From Alphaproteobacteria bacterium (GTDB lineage Bacteria; Pseudomonadota; Alphaproteobacteria; Micropepsales; Micropepsaceae): a DNA stretch of 8,114 nucleotides. Numbering within the stretch: position 1 is the first letter of the stretch; each line of letters begins with the position of its first letter. Location of the stretch: positions 1 to 8,114 of the forward strand of contig JAGWRJ010000869.1 of NCBI GenBank assembly GCA_028869725.1, read 5' to 3'. The position numbers were made by a program, and so were the translations under genes. Shown here in pieces: positions 1 to 7,600 of the stretch. The notes beneath the pieces were generated by a model. That model worked only from the letters and a program-made list of their open reading frames with translations, was not told where the DNA came from and did no database searches.

Positions 1-776
1 CCACCGACATTATAAATAATGTGGACAACAGTGATGATGTCCTGCCAGGCAAAAGCGTTCTTATCAACGCGGCGCAGGCGCGAAAGCTCGGCCTACGTCC
101 CCAACAGGCCATCAACAAAATCGTCCGTGTTGGCACGTCTCAGGCCGCAGCCCGGATCGTAGGGGTTGTCGCAGATGCGCGCTTCTACGGAGCATTACGT
201 CCGGTTGCGCCAACCCTATACGCCGATAAGTCCAACCAGAAGTATGTGCTCTCGGTGAAGATCAAGGGAGGTCATTTTCCGGCAGCGATCGCAACCATAG
301 ACAAGACCTGGCAGGAATTCGTACCCAATGTGGCCATCCGGCGGCACTTCCTCAACGACAGCTTCGACAAGCTGTTCGATAGCGCCGAACACGAAGGCCA
401 GATGTTTGGCGTATTCGTGGCGATTGCCATTGTCATTGCCAGCCTTGGTCTTTACGGCCTTGCCGCGTTCACGGCCCAGCGGCGAACCAAGGAGATCGGA
501 ATTCGTAAGGTCTTTGGCGCTCGCCATCGCGATGTCGTGAAGCTTCTCCTTTTGCAATTTTCAATTCCGGTGCTGCTCGCAAATGCCATCGCCTGGCCGG
601 TTGCCTGGTATTACCTCTCAGCCTGGTTGGAAGGCTTTGCCGATCGGATCTGGCTTGATCCCGCCTACTTTCTGGGAGCGGGTTTTTTCGCTCTGGCTAT
701 TGCCTGGACAACGGTCATTTCGCATGCGCTGCGGGCTGCCGCGCGCAAGCCCATTCAAAGTCTACGCTACGAGTAG
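1..776 (+). CDS. MacB/FtsX-type ABC transporter permease, C-terminal part (5' end outside window)
   Basis: The reading frame is open from the left edge (first full codon at 3) to a TAG at 774-776, giving about 257 residues. A GTG at 21 is only an internal codon: the protein aligns with residues from about 548 onward of the two complete paralogues downstream, so about two thirds of the gene is missing. What is seen is the end of the second periplasmic domain (motifs INAAQARKLG, IVGVVADA), then an FtsX domain with three predicted membrane helices: one around GVFVAIAIVIASLGLYGLA, one around FSIPVLLANAIAWPVAWYY, and one around FLGAGFFALAIAWTTVI. The conserved cytoplasmic segment KEIGIRKVFGAR between the first two is the usual ATPase-coupling region of this family. 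By hand count the last 124 residues match the second copy at about 92 positions and the third at about 89. It is the first visible gene of the permease operon. The substrate is unknown; the family moves lipids, peptides or drugs, or transmits mechanical force across the envelope. Confidence 0.9.
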   Translation, partial: TDIINNVDNSDDVLPGKSVLINAAQARKLGLRPQQAINKIVRVGTSQAAARIVGVVADARFYGALRPVAPTLYADKSNQKYVLSVKIKGGHFPAAIATIDKTWQEFVPNVAIRRHFLNDSFDKLFDSAEHEGQMFGVFVAIAIVIASLGLYGLAAFTAQRRTKEIGIRKVFGARHRDVVKLLLLQFSIPVLLANAIAWPVAWYYLSAWLEGFADRIWLDPAYFLGAGFFALAIAWTTVISHALRAAARKPIQSLRYE

Positions 777-781
777 GTGAG
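775..781 (+). promoter_or_regulatory. Ribosome binding site for the second permease
   Basis: AGGTGAG overlaps the TAG stop of the first permease and lies 4 bases before the ATG at 786. It decides the start in favour of ATG 786 over the in-frame GTG at 777, which lies inside this motif and has no good site of its own. The overlap with the stop suggests translational coupling. Confidence 0.6.
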
Positions 782-785
782 TGCC

Positions 786-3200
786 ATGTTCCGCAATTAT
801 CTGATGGTTGCGCTCCGCAATGCGCGCCGCAACAAACTCTACACGTTTATCACCATTGCCGGCCTGACCGTAGCGCTCACATGCGCCATTTTCATCCTGA
901 TGTTCCTCGCCGACGAACTGTCCTACGACCAGTTTATCCCAGGCATGAACAACGTTTATCAGGTGGACTTCGCCTTTAATCTGCCAGGACACGAGATTCA
1001 GCGCACTGGAAACAGCATGTTTGTGCTCGGCCCAACCATGAAGGCCGAGATCCCCCAGGTCGCCGCCTACACTCATATCGATGTCACACACCTCACTCTG
1101 AAGGCCGATGACCGGCTCTTCTCTATGGCAGTCGACGTAGTGGATCCTGATTTCTTTCAGGTTATTCATCTGCCCCTGGTTGCAGGCGACGCCTCCCGGG
1201 TATTTGCGCAGCCCGACTCCATCGTTCTGTCGCAAAAGACTGCCATCAAATTGTTTGGCAGCAGCTCCGCCATCGGTAAGACAGTTCTGGTCAACGCAAA
1301 ACATCCCATGACGGTAACGGGAATCCTCAAAGACCTGCCCCACAACTCGCAGTTGACGGCAGATGTCCTGTTACCCAACACCTCCAAGGCCGATCCGACT
1401 CCGGAATTTTCCAAGCATCATTGGGAGAACATTTCCCCGTTCCTCTATGTCCGCCTGACTCCAGGGACCTCGCCAGCCCACGTCGTGACACTCATACGCG
1501 CGATGCTGGATCGTCACATCCACGCCCAAAAGGACTTTGGAGCAGACATCGCCGGCAGCCAGCTGATGCAGCCGCATCTGACCCGCTTTACCAACGTCCA
1601 CCTCAGCTCCTATCAAGGCGGGATGACACCAGCGGGAAGCTGGGCGGAGGTCTACGGCTTTGCTGCAATCGCCGGCATGATCCTGCTGATTGCGGGATTC
1701 AATTTTACCAATCTGGCCACTGCCCGCGGCATGCTGCGCGCTCGCGAAGTCTCTTTGCGCAAAGTGCTGGGCGGCCGCCGCAGTCAACTGATATTCCAGT
1801 TTCTGGGCGAATCTGTGCTGACCGCCGGTGTCGCGCTTGCGCTTTCCCTGGCTCTGATCGAGCTGTTGACGCCCATTTTTGATGACTTCATCGGCCGCAC
1901 GATATCCCTGAACTATCTGTCCGATTGGCCTCTGACACTTGTCATCATTGCCGCCGCGCTCATCGCCGGCCTTCTGGGCGGTGTCTATCCGGCTGTGGTT
2001 CTGTCCGGCTATCGCCCCGCGGCAGCCCTGCGGACCAGCCGCGGCGGCCAAACCGGATCCGGCCTTCTGCGCACGGCCCTTGTCGTAATGCAGTTTGCGA
2101 TTTCGATCGGCCTCGGAATTGCGGCGCTCGTTGTCTTCGCGCAGGTCCGCCATGCGCGCGAGGTCAATCTTGGCTTCTCGAAATCCCATATTGTCGTCAT
2201 TCGCAATGCGTATGCGATTCCAAAAACATCACGTCAGGATTTTGTCGATACGCTTGCAACAGATCCCGCGATTTCTGCCGCGGCGCGGTCTGATTCCACG
2301 CCCTTCGAAGGTAACATCAGTCTGGAAACCGTAACCGTGCCGGGTTCGCCGCAAAAGCTGTCGGTACGCCTCTGGGCGGTGGGCCCGAATTACCCCAAAG
2401 TCTACCGGACCACGCTGTTGGCCGGACGCTTTCTCTCGGCCAACCGCGCGGTGGACGTCTTTCACAACAAGGCATCGACGGCCAACATCGTCATCGACGC
2501 GAGCGCGGCACAACGCTTCGGCTACACCCCTCAGGAAGCCATCGGCAAGCGCCTGCACATGGACAAGAAAGTCCTTACGATTGTGGGTGTGATCGGCATC
2601 CAGTTTTTGGACGGTCCACAGTCGCAAAATTACCCGACCCTTTTCATCGGCGGCGACAATTCCATGGGCGAGATCTCTGTCCGCATCAAGCAAGGCCAGA
2701 CACAGGCTGCACTTGCCGCCATCGATCGCGACTGGCGCCGCTTTGCACCCAACGCGGCCATGAACCGCTACTTCCTGGACGACCCCTTCAATCGCCTGTT
2801 CAAGGCAAGCGAGCGGCGCGGCCGCATGTTCGCGGTCTTTGTGGGCATTGCAATCTTCATCGCCTGCCTTGGACTTTATGGTCTTGCAGCCTATGCCGCG
2901 CAGCGCCGGACCCAGGAGATCGGCGTACGCAAGGTCTTTGGAGCGAGGACGCGTGATCTCGTATGGCTTCTGCTGTGGCAGTTCTCCATTCCCGTGCTTC
3001 TGGCAAATCTCATCGCCTGGCCTGTGGCGTGGTATTATTTGTCCGGCTGGCTTGAAGGCTTTGCTACACGCATTGCATTGAGCCCCCTCTACTTTATCGC
3101 CGCCGGCCTCGTTGCCCTTGTCATAGCCTGGTCAACGGTCAGCGCCCATGCCTTGCGGGCCGCCAGAGCAAACCCGGTGCAGGCACTCCATTACGAATAG
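786..3200 (+). CDS. MacB/FtsX-type ABC transporter permease, complete second copy
   Basis: This is an 804-residue inner-membrane permease with two FtsX units. Predicted layout: a short cytoplasmic N-terminus (MFRNYLMVALRNARRNKLY), helix 1 at about 19-43, the motif ADELSYDQF, then a MacB-like periplasmic domain to about 286. Helices 2-4 follow at about 287-307, 341-365 and 380-408, with FNFTNLATA and EVSLRKVLGG between helices 2 and 3. Helix 5 at about 427-455 starts the second unit, with a second periplasmic domain to about 680 and helices 6-8 at about 681-705, 728-752 and 768-790. EIGVRKVFGAR is the second coupling segment. ATG 786 is chosen over GTG 777 because of the ribosome binding site and because it gives the same N-terminus and length as the third copy. 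It carries no nucleotide-binding domain, so it needs a separate LolD/MacB-like ATPase, which is not in the window. The family assignment is firm; the substrate cannot be inferred. Confidence 0.93.
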   Translation: MFRNYLMVALRNARRNKLYTFITIAGLTVALTCAIFILMFLADELSYDQFIPGMNNVYQVDFAFNLPGHEIQRTGNSMFVLGPTMKAEIPQVAAYTHIDVTHLTLKADDRLFSMAVDVVDPDFFQVIHLPLVAGDASRVFAQPDSIVLSQKTAIKLFGSSSAIGKTVLVNAKHPMTVTGILKDLPHNSQLTADVLLPNTSKADPTPEFSKHHWENISPFLYVRLTPGTSPAHVVTLIRAMLDRHIHAQKDFGADIAGSQLMQPHLTRFTNVHLSSYQGGMTPAGSWAEVYGFAAIAGMILLIAGFNFTNLATARGMLRAREVSLRKVLGGRRSQLIFQFLGESVLTAGVALALSLALIELLTPIFDDFIGRTISLNYLSDWPLTLVIIAAALIAGLLGGVYPAVVLSGYRPAAALRTSRGGQTGSGLLRTALVVMQFAISIGLGIAALVVFAQVRHAREVNLGFSKSHIVVIRNAYAIPKTSRQDFVDTLATDPAISAAARSDSTPFEGNISLETVTVPGSPQKLSVRLWAVGPNYPKVYRTTLLAGRFLSANRAVDVFHNKASTANIVIDASAAQRFGYTPQEAIGKRLHMDKKVLTIVGVIGIQFLDGPQSQNYPTLFIGGDNSMGEISVRIKQGQTQAALAAIDRDWRRFAPNAAMNRYFLDDPFNRLFKASERRGRMFAVFVGIAIFIACLGLYGLAAYAAQRRTQEIGVRKVFGARTRDLVWLLLWQFSIPVLLANLIAWPVAWYYLSGWLEGFATRIALSPLYFIAAGLVALVIAWSTVSAHALRAARANPVQALHYE

Positions 3201-3204
3201 GAAA
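3199..3204 (+). promoter_or_regulatory. Ribosome binding site for the third permease
   Basis: AGGAAA overlaps the TAG stop of the second permease and lies 4 bases before the ATG at 3209. The arrangement repeats the one at 775-781, as expected for a duplicated and translationally coupled gene pair. Confidence 0.55.
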
Positions 3205-3208
3205 CCAC

Positions 3209-5623
3209 ATGTTCAGAAACTATCTGACCGTGGCGCTACGCAGTGCGCATCGCAACAAGCTCTACACCTTCATCACGATTGCCGGACTGACGGTAGCCCT
3301 CGCCTGCGCGATCTTCATCCTTCTCTTTATCGCAGATGAACTTTCCTACGATCGCTTCATTCCGGACATGGGCAATGTCTATCGCGTCGATCTGGCCTTT
3401 TATGTCCCCGGTCGCATGGTCGAGCGCGGAGACAACAACATGTTTGTGCTCGGCTCGACAATGAAGGCCGAGATTCCTCAGGTTGTTGCACAGACACGTA
3501 TCGCCAATCCCACCGTCACGCTCGAGGTTGGCAACCGGCTGTTCTCGCAAGATGTCGACGTCGTCGACCCCGATTTCTTCCAGGTGATCCACCTGCCTCT
3601 GGAAGCGGGTGACCCCTCCCGTGTCTTTTCCCAGCCGGACTCGATCGTGCTTTCCCAATCCGAAGCGCGAAAGCTGTTCGGCACAACGCACGCCGTGGGC
3701 AAGACAGTCCTCGTGGATGGCACACACCCCATGCTGGTGACCGGGATCCTGGTCGATCTGCCGCACAATTCGCAGCTGAAGGCCAGCGTCCTTTTCCCAA
3801 ATACGTCTAAGGCCGATCCCATGACCGCGTTTTACAAGCGGCACTGGCTGAGCACGGGCCCAATGATCTATGTCCGGCTGGCACCTGGCAGCGACCTGCA
3901 GCACGTCACCGCCATGGTGCGACGGATTCTCGACAGCCATATCGACCTGAAGAAGGATTTTGGGGTCGACCTTCCGGCGAGCCGGGTCTTTCGTCCGCAC
4001 CTGACAGCGTTCTGGCAAGGCCATCTGAGCGAATATGGCGGCGGCATGACGCCAGGCGGCAGCTGGCTGGAAATCTATGGCTTTGGCGTCATTGCCGCGA
4101 TGATCCTCCTGATCGCGGGGTTCAATTTTACCAATCTGGCCACAGCGCAGGCGGCGATGCGCGCCCGTGAGGTCTCTTTGCGCAAAGTGCTGGGCGCCAG
4201 CCGGTGGCAGCTGATCCGTCAGTTTCTTGGCGAGTCCCTGCTCATGGCTGCCGTATCCTTGGTGCTGGCCTTGGCAATCGTGGAATTGCTGACCCCCGCC
4301 TATGATGGCTTTATGGGGCGCCCTATCACATTTCAGTATTTTGCGGATTGGCCTCTCAGTCTCATTGTGCTGGGCGCGGCACTGCTGACGGGCCTCTTGG
4401 GCGGCATCTATCCGGCCTTTGTGCTGTCCGCCTTTCGTCCCGCCGCGATGCTGCGCGGCAACACCGGCGCCTACAGCGGCTCCGGGCTTCTGCGCAGCGC
4501 CCTTGTCATACTGCAGTTCTCAGTATCGATCGGGCTTGGTATCGCCGCCATCGTCGTCTACGCCCAGATCCGCTACGCGCATGATGTAAATCTGGGGTTT
4601 GATCGGTCCCACATTCTTGTCGTTAACAACCTCTTGGACATCCCTGCAGCCAAGCGGCGTGATTTTGCCCGTGCCGTTGCCGCCTCCCCTTCGGTCAGCG
4701 GAACGACGCTGTCGCGTAACGCGCCCTTTGACGGGGAAATCAACACTGACAGCTTTACGGTGCCCGGCTCACCGCAGATGTTGGATGTGCGCGCATGGGA
4801 GGCAGACCCAAACTATCCGAAGATCTATCATCTGAAGCTTCTGGCCGGCCGTTTTCTGTCCTTTGCGCGCGCCCAGGACAAGTGGAAACATGGCGCGAAA
4901 CTGCCGACCAATGTGCTTGTCAGCCAGGCAGCCGCGCGCCTCTTCGGCTTCACGCCCCAACAGGCGATCGGCAAGACGATCAAGGAAGGTAGCCATTCCG
5001 AAACGATTGTCGGCGTGGTGACAAACCAGCTCCTGGATGGACCCCAGGCGCAACCCATGCCGGTTGTCTTTGTCTACGACCACCAGATGCATGAACTGTC
5101 GGCTCGCATCAAACCGGGACAGACGGAAGCCGCCGTGCGGGCGATCGATCGGATCTGGCACCGCTTCGCGCCAAACTCCGCCATCAACAGCCATTTCCTC
5201 GATGAACGGTTCGACCGGCTGTTCAAGGCCGATGTGCAGCGTGGCCGGATGTTTGCAGCTTTTGTCGGCATCGCCATCTTTGTCGCCTGTCTGGGGCTTT
5301 ATGGGCTTGCCGCCTTTGCAGCACAGCGTCGCACCAAGGAGATCGGCGTGCGCAAGGTGTTCGGCGCCCGCACGGTCGACATCGTGCGCATGCTTCTTTG
5401 GCAGTTCTCGATACCGGTGCTGCTGGCCAACATCATCGCCTGGCCGGTGTCCTGGTATTATCTAAGAGGCTGGCTGGACGGCTTTGCCGAACGCGTCTGG
5501 CTCAATCCGGCCTATTTTGTCGGCGCGGGCTTGGTCGCACTTCTGATCGCCTGGGCCACGGTCATTGCCCATGCTCGCCGCGCTGCACGATCAAGTCCGG
5601 TCAAAGCGCTTCGCTATGAATGA
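3209..5623 (+). CDS. MacB/FtsX-type ABC transporter permease, complete third copy
   Basis: This 804-residue protein is a paralogue of the gene just upstream and has the same eight-helix, two-unit plan. The N-terminus MFRNYLTVALRSAHRNKLY is followed by helix 1 (about 19-43) and ADELSYDRF. The first periplasmic domain runs to about 286, and helices 2-4 come at about 287-408 with FNFTNLATA and EVSLRKVLGA. Helix 5 is at about 427-455, the second periplasmic domain runs to about 680, and the last three helices surround KEIGVRKVFGAR. Nearly all of it aligns with the second copy without gaps. One extra residue near 565 (after FLSFARAQD) is offset by one fewer around VYDHQMHE. Divergence is greatest in that stretch of the second periplasmic domain and least in helices and coupling segments. 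It starts 8 bases after the upstream stop, so it is the last gene of the operon; the next gene is on the opposite strand. No ATPase is adjacent and the substrate is unknown. Confidence 0.93.
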   Translation: MFRNYLTVALRSAHRNKLYTFITIAGLTVALACAIFILLFIADELSYDRFIPDMGNVYRVDLAFYVPGRMVERGDNNMFVLGSTMKAEIPQVVAQTRIANPTVTLEVGNRLFSQDVDVVDPDFFQVIHLPLEAGDPSRVFSQPDSIVLSQSEARKLFGTTHAVGKTVLVDGTHPMLVTGILVDLPHNSQLKASVLFPNTSKADPMTAFYKRHWLSTGPMIYVRLAPGSDLQHVTAMVRRILDSHIDLKKDFGVDLPASRVFRPHLTAFWQGHLSEYGGGMTPGGSWLEIYGFGVIAAMILLIAGFNFTNLATAQAAMRAREVSLRKVLGASRWQLIRQFLGESLLMAAVSLVLALAIVELLTPAYDGFMGRPITFQYFADWPLSLIVLGAALLTGLLGGIYPAFVLSAFRPAAMLRGNTGAYSGSGLLRSALVILQFSVSIGLGIAAIVVYAQIRYAHDVNLGFDRSHILVVNNLLDIPAAKRRDFARAVAASPSVSGTTLSRNAPFDGEINTDSFTVPGSPQMLDVRAWEADPNYPKIYHLKLLAGRFLSFARAQDKWKHGAKLPTNVLVSQAAARLFGFTPQQAIGKTIKEGSHSETIVGVVTNQLLDGPQAQPMPVVFVYDHQMHELSARIKPGQTEAAVRAIDRIWHRFAPNSAINSHFLDERFDRLFKADVQRGRMFAAFVGIAIFVACLGLYGLAAFAAQRRTKEIGVRKVFGARTVDIVRMLLWQFSIPVLLANIIAWPVSWYYLRGWLDGFAERVWLNPAYFVGAGLVALLIAWATVIAHARRAARSSPVKALRYE

Positions 5624-5669
5624 GTGTCCGGTACAAAACAGGACGCGGCCCAACACCGGCGGGCGGCCA
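5624..5669. other. Convergent intergenic gap
   Basis: This 46-base gap separates the ends of the third permease and the minus-strand exported protein. It can form weak stems (GTCC with GGAC around 5627-5652, GCCC with GGGC around 5648-5664), but no run of T follows on either strand, so no intrinsic terminator is called. Confidence 0.4.
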
Positions 5670-6449
5670 TCACTGCTTGGTCATTTCAAAGCTGCCATAG
5701 TGATGTAGCTGGGGCGCGGTCCACTTGACGATCATCGTCTTGCCGCCAGGCAGCAGCGTGGACGTGGACACCTTGACGAGCCTGTTGTCACGATAATCGC
5801 CCTCCCACAGGCTGTTGCCCTTGAGCCGCACCGCGACCATCGTGATCCTGGGATCACCTTTGAAGGCAACGCGCTTGCCGTTGATCGGGGCGATATAGGA
5901 CTGCCCCGCTGGCGTCGTCATCGCGATCATCTTGTCACCTACATTATAGGTGATGGTACGCGCATTGTCCGAAAGATCGGCAACCTTGGTCGGCAGCCAG
6001 CTGCCGGATACGAGATTGGCATCCTTTATCCTGTGACCGACCCGCCGAAAGCCGAGCCTTCCGGACGTCTCGGTGCGAAGATCTGATGACGCATAGGTCG
6101 CGGTCCTGCCGTTCCGGGCAACGCTGAAGGTTATCGTGCTGACCGTCTTGTCACCCTTGAAGGCGTCCATACGAATGGTGTGATCATTGAGAACCGTTAC
6201 CGCCAGGGCATCGAATTCCGGATCACCCCGAACATCATGTGGTGCCCCATCTGCCTTGACACGGGTCTGGGGCACGCAGCTCGCACACGAAAACATCCCG
6301 CCTGCTACACGAATGGTGTAGGGCTGACCGCCCATTTTTGCGCTGCTGAGCACCTCCTTCCAGGTTCCGTTAAAGCCGCTTGAGCTTGCGAACGCCACAG
6401 GTACACACAGCACCGTACCAACAAGCGCAGCAATAATCGCTCGCGTCAT
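5670..6449 (-). CDS. Exported protein of unknown function with two internal repeats
   Basis: The protein has 259 residues. The N-terminus (MTRAIIAALVGTVLCVPVAFA) is a typical Sec signal peptide with likely cleavage after Ala21, so the mature product should be periplasmic or secreted; there is no lipobox and no later membrane helix. The mature part appears duplicated. FNGTW (26-30) matches SGSW (148-151), TIRV (45-48) matches TITY (165-168), GDP (75-77) matches GDP (198-200), and NGRT (113-116) matches GGKT (235-238), with nearly equal spacing. The composition is rich in beta-forming residues, which suggests two lipocalin-like or beta-sandwich lobes, but this is inference. A CxxC pair (Cys55, Cys58) occurs only in the first lobe and could be a disulfide or metal site. 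The ATG at 6449 has a strong AGGAGA site 7 bases upstream. I do not recognise a named family. The gene faces away from the SCO-type gene and converges on the permeases. Confidence 0.85.
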   Translation of the reverse strand: MTRAIIAALVGTVLCVPVAFASSSGFNGTWKEVLSSAKMGGQPYTIRVAGGMFSCASCVPQTRVKADGAPHDVRGDPEFDALAVTVLNDHTIRMDAFKGDKTVSTITFSVARNGRTATYASSDLRTETSGRLGFRRVGHRIKDANLVSGSWLPTKVADLSDNARTITYNVGDKMIAMTTPAGQSYIAPINGKRVAFKGDPRITMVAVRLKGNSLWEGDYRDNRLVKVSTSTLLPGGKTMIVKWTAPQLHHYGSFEMTKQ

Positions 6450-6456
6450 GGGATAT

Positions 6457-6462
6457 TCTCCT
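6457..6462 (-). promoter_or_regulatory. Ribosome binding site for the exported protein
   Basis: On the minus strand this reads AGGAGA, 7 bases before the ATG at 6449. It is close to consensus and supports that start over any downstream alternative. Confidence 0.7.
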
Positions 6463-6762
6463 GCGCTACTCAGATATCATTTGCAAAATGAGGGCGACAA
6501 CCTACACCAATGCCCCTGAAACCCCTGATGATCATTTAAGAACCAAAAGCAAAACCAGTAAATAGAAGATCGGCATGCCCGCGCCCAAACCTCTCGTCGC
6601 TGTGCCAGTTGGCGCCTGACGCCTCGGCGTCCGAATGTGTTGGGACGCGATCTACCTGATGCATTGGTATGTCCGCGGCTGGGAACCGGCCCATATAACT
6701 TGCCGATCGTATTGTGCGGGAAAACTGCGCGGCGCACAGAAATACCTTACTCATACATTACG

Positions 6763-6777
6763 ATGTCGTCATGACAT
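6763..6777. repeat. Short inverted repeat upstream of the SCO-type gene
   Basis: The arms ATGTC and GACAT surround a five-base centre, and an overlapping perfect palindrome GTCATGAC lies at 6768-6775. It sits about 53 bases before the chosen ATG, a plausible operator position, but such short palindromes also arise by chance. Confidence 0.25.
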
Positions 6778-6829
6778 GCGGCGTCTTGACGGGTTTTCCT
6801 GGTGCGCGCGAGCGGCCAAGCTTGGGCGC

Positions 6830-7567
6830 ATGACGTCGCCGCAGGCACCCCCATCGCGATGGCTCTACCGCGTGCGCCTTGTTGCGGTGGGTCTCATTCT
6901 TCTTTTACTCGGCTTTGTCGCCGGGATTTTCGTGGCGCAGATTCCTGCCACGTCAAAAGGGCTGCCCGATCTTGGCAAAGCACCTTCATATCGTCTCACC
7001 AACCAGCTCGGCCATCCTGTCTCCTCAGGCGCCTTTTCCGGCAAGGTCCAGGTCGTCACCTTCCTCTTTCCTTATTGCACAACATATTGTCCGCTGATCA
7101 CCGCCCATCTGATCGGCTTTGAACATGTTTTGAAGTCCGCAGGCCTTCAGAACCAAGTCGAGATCGTTGCCTTCAATGTCGCGCCAGCCGATACAGGGCC
7201 CGCGCAGATGCGGGCCTTTCTGCAACAATATGGCTGGAACCCCAAAGATCCTCACTGGCAATATCTGACCGGAACCAGGGCGCAGATCCGACGCGTGGTG
7301 AGCGGCGGTTTTCACGTGGCTTATCAGCGCGTCTTAGATGCGAAAGGGACAGACGACACGGTTGTGACCGATCCCGGGCAAACGCCGCAGCTGAGCGTCG
7401 CCAACCCGCTTGCTGCACGTGTGAAGCCTGACTACGACGTCTCCCACAATGATGCGATCGAAATCGTTGGCCCAAAAGGACACATCCGCAAGATCTATGA
7501 CGACGCCGACGTGGTTTCGAACGCGCGCCTGTTGCGTGACGTTCGTACGCTGCTGACGGCACACTGA
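6830..7567 (+). CDS. SCO1/SenC family protein (thioredoxin fold, copper/thiol redox)
   Basis: This 245-residue protein is predicted to be anchored in the inner membrane by one N-terminal helix (about 14-37, VRLVAVGLILLLLGFVAGIFVA), with its thioredoxin-like domain in the periplasm. The family's copper ligands are present: a CxxxC motif at Cys83 and Cys87 (FPYCTTYCP) and the distal histidine His206 in DYDVSHNDAIEIVGPKG. The segment AFNVAPADTGPAQMRAFLQQYG matches the usual V-D-P-x-x-D-T helix region, and WQYLTGTRAQI matches the GLTG region. Family members deliver copper to the CuA site of cytochrome c oxidase or act as periplasmic thiol reductases. Two features are unusual: Thr84 replaces the proline that commonly follows the first Cys, and about 20 extra residues lie between Tyr165 and His206. 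ATG 6830 is chosen because membrane-helix spacing fits; the frame stays open upstream to 6635, but that extension is not protein-like. The ribosome binding site is weak, so the start is less certain than the function. No oxidase genes are adjacent. Confidence 0.88.
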   Translation: MTSPQAPPSRWLYRVRLVAVGLILLLLGFVAGIFVAQIPATSKGLPDLGKAPSYRLTNQLGHPVSSGAFSGKVQVVTFLFPYCTTYCPLITAHLIGFEHVLKSAGLQNQVEIVAFNVAPADTGPAQMRAFLQQYGWNPKDPHWQYLTGTRAQIRRVVSGGFHVAYQRVLDAKGTDDTVVTDPGQTPQLSVANPLAARVKPDYDVSHNDAIEIVGPKGHIRKIYDDADVVSNARLLRDVRTLLTAH

Positions 7568-7600
7568 GGCAGTGCTTCCCCCGCAGGACAGTCACGCGCC
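7568..7600. other. Short convergent gap
   Basis: These 33 bases separate the ends of the SCO-type gene and the minus-strand ABC ATPase. No hairpin with a T run is seen. Confidence 0.4.

Larger units (their letters stand above)
6450..6829. other. Divergent intergenic region, about 380 bases, no gene supported
   Basis: This region lies between the start of the minus-strand exported protein and the start of the SCO-type gene, so both promoters should be here. Open frames crossing it lack ribosome binding sites and protein-like composition. Visible elements are a GACGCC/GGCGTC hairpin at 6618-6631, a TGTGCG/CGCACA inverted repeat at 6713-6738, and ATGTC/GACAT arms at 6763-6777 whose centre contains the palindrome GTCATGAC (6768-6775). 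A TATAAC at 6694-6699 resembles a -10 box for the plus strand but has no good -35. On the minus strand a TTGTCG about 50 bases before the exported-protein ATG is a possible -35, with only a poor -10. No promoter is called with confidence. Confidence 0.5.

Noticed and set aside
777..785. GTG at 777 as start of the second permease
   Set aside because: It would add three residues missing from the paralogue, and it lies within the ribosome binding site of the ATG at 786.
1371..2189. Long minus-strand open frame (272 codons) inside the second permease
   Set aside because: It is antisense to a clearly coding permease, with low-complexity Gln/Arg/Ala-rich translation typical of a GC-rich shadow frame. 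The same holds for the 3236-4024 minus frame.
5624..5669. Bidirectional terminator between the convergent genes
   Set aside because: The possible stems are short and have no T tract on either strand.
6618..6631. Intrinsic terminator from the GACGCC/GGCGTC hairpin
   Set aside because: The loop is only two to four bases, there is no following T run, and no gene ends nearby.
6477..6754. Two overlapping minus-strand open frames in the intergenic region
   Set aside because: They lack ribosome binding sites, overlap each other, and their translations show no recognisable motif.
6635..6829. N-terminal extension of the SCO-type gene by 65 codons
   Set aside because: The frame is open, but the extension is rich in Cys, Arg and Trp with no domain character and lacks a ribosome binding site. 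Starting at ATG 6830 gives a normal short cytoplasmic tail before the membrane helix.
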